Part shown: piece by piece, positions 7,301 to 10,163 of the stretch
How positions within the stretch are numbered: position 1 is the first letter of the stretch
Layout of the letters: each line of letters starts with the position of its first letter
Source of the DNA: Merdicola sp905200315
Lineage (GTDB): Bacteria > Bacillota > Clostridia > TANB77 > CAG-508
NCBI GenBank assembly: GCA_902461935.1
Contig: CABPZP010000023.1
Coordinates: 1 to 10,163 of the forward strand
Direction: 5' to 3'
Length of the DNA: 10,163 nt
Position numbers and translations under genes: made by a program
The notes under the pieces: generated by a model
Databases searched by the model: none
What the model was told of the DNA's origin: nothing
Seen by the model: the letters and a program-made list of their open reading frames with translations, nothing else

Positions 7301-10163
7301 TAAAGCAAGCACAGAGGCAATTAGAGATCCGCATAACGTAAGTGACTTTACTTATAATGTTAATGTAGATATACCATTTGTGCAAAAAACAATAAAGATG
7401 GATTTAAATAAAATAAGTTCAAGTAGTGACAAAATAAATCTACAAGGAGCAACATTTACCCTAACACAACCAGATGGAAAACATACTGAGCAAGAAACTA
7501 CAAATGAAGAAGGTAAAACAGAATTTTCAGCAGATGTTTATGGTGAAGAAAAAGAATATTTATATTACTTAGTAGAAAATTCAGCACCATCAGGATATGT
7601 AGCACAAAAAGATCCAATACCAGTATATGTAAAAATGAATGATGAAACAGTTATATCTGCAAGAATAGGAAATGATAATCCTTTAAATAAAGTAGTAACT
7701 AAAGATAATAGTGTAAACTTAAAAATTGCAAATGACCCAATAGGTTCTTTATTCAACTTTAGATTAATTGAAAGATATGAAAATAAAGGAGTTGAAGGTT
7801 CAAAATACAATATTACAATAAATTCTATAAATGGAGAAAAATTAGATGTTACAGATTATACAGATGAAAATGGTAATATAGATGTAACAAAAATTCCAGG
7901 AAACGGAGAAATTGTAATAAAAATAAATGAATTAGAAAATGCAATTGGGTATAAGAAATTTGAAGGTGAAAAAATAGTTGTAATAAATAAAACAGACAAA
8001 GGGGAATTAAGCATAGTAGAAGAGAAAACTTCAGAAGATATAATAGTTTCAATAGATAAAATAACAAATACAGTAATTGCTATATTACAAAATCAACCTA
8101 CAAAAAAGAAAAACTTAATAGAATATAAAGTTGTAGACATTAATGATAATGAAATAGGAATAAAAGATGTAAGTTTAAAAACTAACCAACCAAATTCAAC
8201 TTCTACAACAGATATAGTAACTAACCAAAGTGGTATTGCATATATAGAAAATCTAAATGTTCCAGGAACAGGAAGTTATGAATATAATACTGTTGTTGCA
8301 GGAACTCCAGATACATATTACACATATAACAATCAAATAGATTATCAAATAGAGTATAACGAAGATGGAAACATTATAAATATTGAAAAAGCAAAAGAAA
8401 CAATAAATGTTAATGAAATTGAAGTAAAATATGAAGTAGAAAATGAAAGTGATACAACTACATATAAAGCAATTGTAGAAATTAAGCTAGAACCAAAAAC
8501 TACATATAATTTAAAAGTAATTAATACACAAAAAGATAATTTCGATATTAAAATACCAGACTCTAGATTTAAAATAACATCAATTGTAAATAATAGTGAC
8601 TCTTCAGAAGCGGAAAAAATAACAGGAACAGATGGAACATTTAAAATAACACAAGCTTCTGGAAATGAAGTAACAATTAATTTAGAACAAACACAGGTAG
8701 ATAAAAAATATGTATTAGATACTGAAAGCAAAAAAATAGTTTTAACAAAAGATAGCAATGGAGTATTTGAAATTGACGAAAATAAAACAACAAAAGGACT
8801 TAAAGCAAGCATAACATCAACAGGAGAAATTGAAATAAATGTTGAAAATGAACTAAAAGGAGCAAATATAAATTTCCAATTAGTAAAAGTAGATAATAAC
8901 AATAACGCCATAAGACTAGAAGGAGTTAAATTAAAGTTAAAAGATGAAACAACAGGAAAAGAATATGAAGTAACAACAGATGAATCTGGACAAGTTTTAT
9001 TAGAAGGATTTAAAGTGGAAAAACCTGGGGAATACGACTTTACTTTAACAGAGATATCCACAGTTGAAGGATATAATTTACCTACATTACAAGATGGAGA
9101 AACAATAAAATTCAAAATAGTATACATTGAAGAAGATGGAGCATTACAAGTAAAAGAAGTTCTTCAAGATGGAGGAGAAAATGTTGTAACAGGAATATCA
9201 TATACACAAACTGCAACAGAAAAAGAATATATTTTACAATTAAAGCTAATAATAGAAAACTCTATAAAAGATGAAAATAAATTCACTCTTAATCTTCATA
9301 AAATAGACACAGATACCAAGGTACTTTTAAGTGGCGCACAGTTCACATTTAAAGATAATTTTGGAGAAAATGGAGGAATAACAGCTAAAGTAGAAACATT
9401 AAATAATGGACAAGCAAGTTTAGAAATACCATTAGTAAATGGAGAAAATAAATTTACAATAAAAGAAATCTTAGCACCATTAGGATATGTTTTAGATGAT
9501 AGCGAAAAAATAATAGTATTTAATAAAGATGAAAAAACAGGAGCAATAACAATAAAAAGTTCTGATATTAATACAAGTGATATAACTATTTCTGAAAATA
9601 CAATAGATATTTATATAGGAAATAAGAAAAAAGAGACTCCAGTAAAGCCAAATGTAGATTTTTATATGGAACTAAATAAAATAGATAAAGAAACAGAAAA
9701 TCCAATGAGCAATGTAGAATTTGTTGTAACAGAAATAGATAAAGAAACTGGAGAAGAGAAAGAAACTCAAACAAAAATTGTTACAAATGAATCAGGAAAT
9801 AGCACATTAAAAATAAAAAATTTACAGGCAGGAAACACATATGTATACAAAATATCAGAAAGCGCTGTTACAGGATACAAGAAAATGAAAGATATAAAAA
9901 TAGAAGTAACAGTTGGAAATAATGGAGCAATAGAAAACATTAAATTGTTAGAAGAAAATGATGCTGTAAAAGATTTACAATTAGAAGATGGAATAGGAAA
10001 AATTATAATACAAAATGAAAAAGGCGAATACGACTATGATTGGAACTTATATAAAATAGACAAAGACACCCAATTACCAATGAAAAATATAGAATTTAAA
10101 GTAACAAGAATAGATGAAGAAACAGGAGAAGAAAAAGGTAATAGTGGAATATTTACAACAGAT
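1272..10163 (+). CDS. Giant VWA / SpaA (Cna-B) repeat surface adhesin, 3' partial
   Basis: One frame stays open for 2964 codons (over 300 kDa) and leaves the window without a stop. Residues 1-25 form a signal peptide; about 77-247 a VWA domain with full MIDAS; 248-358 a beta-rich adhesin segment; from 359 onward about 21 tandem SpaA/Cna-B-like domains. Recurrent signatures are NKID near each domain start and Y-x-L-x-E-T-x-x-P-x-G-Y near the middle. Such proteins are exported by Sec, usually anchored to peptidoglycan by sortase, and serve as pilus-tip or fibrillar adhesins, with VWA at the tip and the repeats as a stalk stiffened by isopeptide bonds. Cys is very rare (four counted), as expected for a Gram-positive extracellular protein. 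The start is set by the TAAGGAG site. The anchor signal is not visible, the ligand cannot be deduced, and no sortase or pilin lies in the window. The 'VWA-SpaA surface protein' call is secure; 'adhesin' is inference. Confidence 0.93.
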   Translation, partial: MKRKLPVMVLATLLIFIALTKATFGEVTTRAVLQIANDGKNETIEDSSIRVAHTITNVEDKSFILNVEVENLQDQGTEVALVLDNSFSMWSESKINTYKAKMIETVNKIYTKIPDAYMSLQDYNGTITAMTGSKEDIIQAINNITTYNGITATTALEYAKNSFTGKAKNKHIVVFTDTEENQKSADIIKEIQDDQNLYMTAVIIGENANKQTEYKATKNTKVYQIEDSSNYNFDQLNTQISEYIYSTVKKEINNVVVDGLFTEQAKELFNMEISSQPNLGTAAFIGSKQGYKLTIPQITTNKVSFRIKFTLNNEIDRTYINQTVKIINSATINYDDKRQESKTLTNNEKSPSISFLERYTLEITTINKEFQEILVSDVNCTVVQKNETGDIIQTFENLRTDSNGKITIDTLTYVPKSSFEVQFNSTPGPYEDKDNENLSINKDLTSGIITVTTSSLEAKDGESVEVDNYNKIIKAKFTIAPKVIVFNINKIDEKSGATLQGAKYVLSQPQTKDIPANSKVSGTTNASGNLKLSAEVAGVLQSTKGSDGRWYTYYYTYVLNEETVPTGYIEQNTQTVVKIHFTPDGEIGNVYIAGNSSNAKIKSVENDIINLDLTNKMKFYTLNINAIDKEYNKIPVVGAEFEVYGYDKNNSQVLYESGTTDSKGNLSIEINKSGEVKYVIKQKKEHAAYENAEDYTYTLNRDFETNELTMVTKDDGIELDNDKKVVTATIPLQPKKFNFKINKKDLDENIPVEGVELKLTQPGIRDILTQTTGSDGIINYNANVVCNADGGQATYYLTETKKANGYKQINGDIPVTITFDEHGNITNISENSDYIENVKTENKKAEMNLLNEQQEYTIEIYAKHKNYKQVPVKGATFQITGNTDLDETEFYRSGILETNQEGKAVSDIIKRSGDLKYTITGIQVPQGYKTPESKTIKVNKNLQTENLTLLENKNENLSVEIDNINKIIKATVYVEPDVFTVKINKKDVGLSNTLIGNAEFTAKQPDLTYTNEDGTEQTIQRNNVIEKTVDNEVLEMQLENPIINEIEQRTFEYTLTETKVPQGYENTEFSLNFNLTFNDDGSLNSINNIEENSKAIVKGEVTESKDDLTIEQENYLKESQIEDNKLNLTIANKQKGAILKIQALNKKYAGYRIGVDGITIQVVGKDSTGKEFYNKNLITNENGEIQLSGISQTGDFTFELTVIKGKAGYLAGATKTISLHRDVLTTKLSLTKQDSDTQINDDNKIIDSKIYVDVQTYNLEITKYEKLYGNTLIENATFIVEQPDIKIYKREKVTGTTVKGEKLVICPEVAGEGTYEYKVQEASQSGYINHNINTTLKITFDKDGNITNVEKGTDETTVENSKVLTLGTSTKNTIPLTVTNEQMPYKIQINAVDSKYKNVPVKNVKINITGKANNSEIYSAEETTDEKGFIESDDLIQRGDVDYTLEQISVPTGYEKGDAQTIKINKNWDTTKITLRENAQNVQIDDSNKIIKVTLYIEPQTFNINLNKVDKLDNNIKVKNAKFILHQPSFENGYARNEYTQITKNNEEVVFTGEVAGEGTYKYILEEKEVPYGYIALSKETSLLITFNSDGVVTKVEQEKDNEYVHIGEINKQNVIPVQISNEKKVHSLRITAMNEEYHQAKAEGVHVKIIRKDSSGNQVSLGTDENGEPIMEKTGITQADGTVLFTDLEGSGDFSYEITQEEPRPAAFYLGDSKTINIHIDDATNEITNVDNNTSINNNIRQISTEIYLPPKKFTVTLNKIDYDNKNLIGGATIIYNESKWSRRLQGETVNDNKYVISGYVSGEGEYEYDLDEGYYYYNQPIGRGIPNGYKNYLNNHVLNITFDEEGNITNAEIKSSRWFKVYWNNEEKHTYTIDYPDLKYHKFNILNQDSENIELELTNVKKQFVLNMNAYSGKYTNDKLSDLKFKIIAKNSNGEIIYNDTKTTDSNGNINIADEDYFRVTGEITFEIKCLNTPKQFKEMQDITVVVNRDQHPDQTITVDQVKTSSNVKASTEAIRDPHNVSDFTYNVNVDIPFVQKTIKMDLNKISSSSDKINLQGATFTLTQPDGKHTEQETTNEEGKTEFSADVYGEEKEYLYYLVENSAPSGYVAQKDPIPVYVKMNDETVISARIGNDNPLNKVVTKDNSVNLKIANDPIGSLFNFRLIERYENKGVEGSKYNITINSINGEKLDVTDYTDENGNIDVTKIPGNGEIVIKINELENAIGYKKFEGEKIVVINKTDKGELSIVEEKTSEDIIVSIDKITNTVIAILQNQPTKKKNLIEYKVVDINDNEIGIKDVSLKTNQPNSTSTTDIVTNQSGIAYIENLNVPGTGSYEYNTVVAGTPDTYYTYNNQIDYQIEYNEDGNIINIEKAKETINVNEIEVKYEVENESDTTTYKAIVEIKLEPKTTYNLKVINTQKDNFDIKIPDSRFKITSIVNNSDSSEAEKITGTDGTFKITQASGNEVTINLEQTQVDKKYVLDTESKKIVLTKDSNGVFEIDENKTTKGLKASITSTGEIEINVENELKGANINFQLVKVDNNNNAIRLEGVKLKLKDETTGKEYEVTTDESGQVLLEGFKVEKPGEYDFTLTEISTVEGYNLPTLQDGETIKFKIVYIEEDGALQVKEVLQDGGENVVTGISYTQTATEKEYILQLKLIIENSIKDENKFTLNLHKIDTDTKVLLSGAQFTFKDNFGENGGITAKVETLNNGQASLEIPLVNGENKFTIKEILAPLGYVLDDSEKIIVFNKDEKTGAITIKSSDINTSDITISENTIDIYIGNKKKETPVKPNVDFYMELNKIDKETENPMSNVEFVVTEIDKETGEEKETQTKIVTNESGNSTLKIKNLQAGNTYVYKISESAVTGYKKMKDIKIEVTVGNNGAIENIKLLEENDAVKDLQLEDGIGKIIIQNEKGEYDYDWNLYKIDKDTQLPMKNIEFKVTRIDEETGEEKGNSGIFTTD
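1500..2012 (+). other. VWA (von Willebrand factor A) domain with complete MIDAS (residues about 77-247)
   Basis: VALVLDNSFSM gives the D-x-S-x-S metal motif (Asp84, Ser86, Ser88). NGITATTALEYA supplies the MIDAS Thr (Thr151) and HIVVFTDTEEN the distal Asp (Asp177). Together these are the five ligands of a metal-ion-dependent adhesion site, which in this family binds Mg/Mn and contacts ligand. The usual Gly of DxSGS is Phe87 here. At about 170 residues it is a compact VWA without the long inserted arms of some pilus-tip adhesins. The flanking beta-rich stretches (about 45-76 and 252-345) resemble the arrangement in GBS104/RrgA-type tip adhesins, where VWA is inserted into a beta-sandwich; that parallel is inference. 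Confidence 0.85.
2013..2345 (+). other. Beta-rich adhesin segment between VWA and the repeat stalk (residues 248-358)
   Basis: The segment runs from KKEINNVVVDGLF through YKLTIPQITTNKVSFRIKF and TVKIINSATINYDD. Alternating hydrophobic residues predict a beta-sandwich; I see no SpaA signature in it. Together with residues about 45-76 (ITNVEDKSFILNVEVENL) it probably forms one domain into which the VWA is inserted, as in other VWA pilus adhesins. The boundaries are approximate. Confidence 0.5.
2346..9275 (+). repeat. Alternating B/A SpaA (Cna-B-like) domain array, nine pairs
   Basis: Eighteen domains alternate strictly. B-type starts: B1 2346, B2 3126, B3 3837, B4 4680, B5 5424, B6 6150, B7 6987, B8 7746, B9 8505. 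A-type starts: A1 2721, A2 3480, A3 4206, A4 5040, A5 5775, A6 6534, A7 7392, A8 8112, A9 8862. Each unit ends where the next begins; B units are 117-135 residues, A units 118-158. A-type begins F-x-x-x-(I/L)-N-K-(I/V/K)-D, carries a Y-x-L-x-E-T-x-x-P-x-G-Y-like motif, then TFDxDGNITNxx, and ends in a strand with Asn (LTNK, VTNE, ISNE). B-type begins Y-x-(L/I)-x-(I/M)-x-A-(I/V/M), has small or other residues where A has Lys, often a TTDxxGxI core and a basic NKNxxT strand, and ends in NKIIKAxVYxEP-like sequence. Copies are well diverged, so the array is old. Edges are good to within a few residues. Confidence 0.8.
9276..10163 (+). repeat. C-type SpaA domains C10, C11 and partial C12
   Basis: After A9 the alternation stops and three successive domains share one type: C10 9276-9653, C11 9654-10028, C12 10029 to the window edge. 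C10 has triad Lys2677-Glu2732-Asn2784 and C11 Lys2803-Glu2863-Asn2915, so both can be expected to form the Lys-Asn isopeptide bond with Glu as catalyst. C11 and C12 are close copies at their starts (NKIDKETENPMSNVEF versus YKIDKDTQLPMKNIEF; IDKETGEEK versus IDEETGEEK). The array clearly continues beyond the window. Confidence 0.8.

Noticed and set aside
8345..9127. A 260-codon open frame on the minus strand inside the adhesin gene
   Set aside because: It is antisense to well-recognised SpaA domains, is dominated by Ser/Phe/Leu/Val as expected from complementing A-rich Lys/Glu/Thr/Asn codons, and shows no recognisable family.

Overview
This is a very AT-rich window with two protein-coding genes, both on the + strand and both cut by the window edges. 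A strong Shine-Dalgarno sequence (TAAGGAG), heavy use of A/T-ending codons, an Rpn/YhgA-type nuclease and a huge secreted VWA plus SpaA/Cna-B repeat protein all suggest a low-GC Gram-positive, most likely a clostridial-type Firmicute. The exact taxon cannot be fixed from the sequence. TGG encodes Trp, the one visible stop is TAA and the long frame contains no in-frame TGA, so the ordinary bacterial code fits.

Positions 1-895 hold the 3' part of a gene for an Rpn-family (PF04754, YhgA-like) PD-(D/E)XK nuclease/'putative transposase'; its true start lies before the window. Positions 896-1271 are non-coding. The first 160 bases of this gap are a cluster of unrelated GC-rich palindromes, apparently repetitive elements set in AT-rich DNA. 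The remainder holds a perfect 11-bp hairpin, two candidate promoters and the ribosome binding site of the next gene.

From 1272 to the last base (10163) a single reading frame of 2964 codons stays open. It encodes the N-terminal part of a giant surface adhesin. In order it has a signal peptide, a VWA domain with a complete MIDAS metal-binding set, a beta-rich adhesin segment, and a long stalk of tandem SpaA/Cna-B-like domains of about 120-155 residues. The stalk alternates two domain types, B-A-B-A, for nine pairs. It then switches to a more uniform third type (C10, C11, partial C12) that runs off the window. Almost all A and C domains keep the Lys-Glu-Asn triad that forms intramolecular isopeptide bonds in this family; the B domains lack the Lys and Asn. 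The sorting signal (LPXTG or other anchor) and any sortase or pilin genes would lie downstream and are not visible.

The two genes probably do not share a function. The palindrome cluster separates them, and the adhesin has its own plausible promoter and ribosome binding site. The most notable observations are the size of the adhesin, its strict alternation of isopeptide-competent and isopeptide-lacking domains, and an aromatic-rich outlier domain (A6) in mid-stalk.
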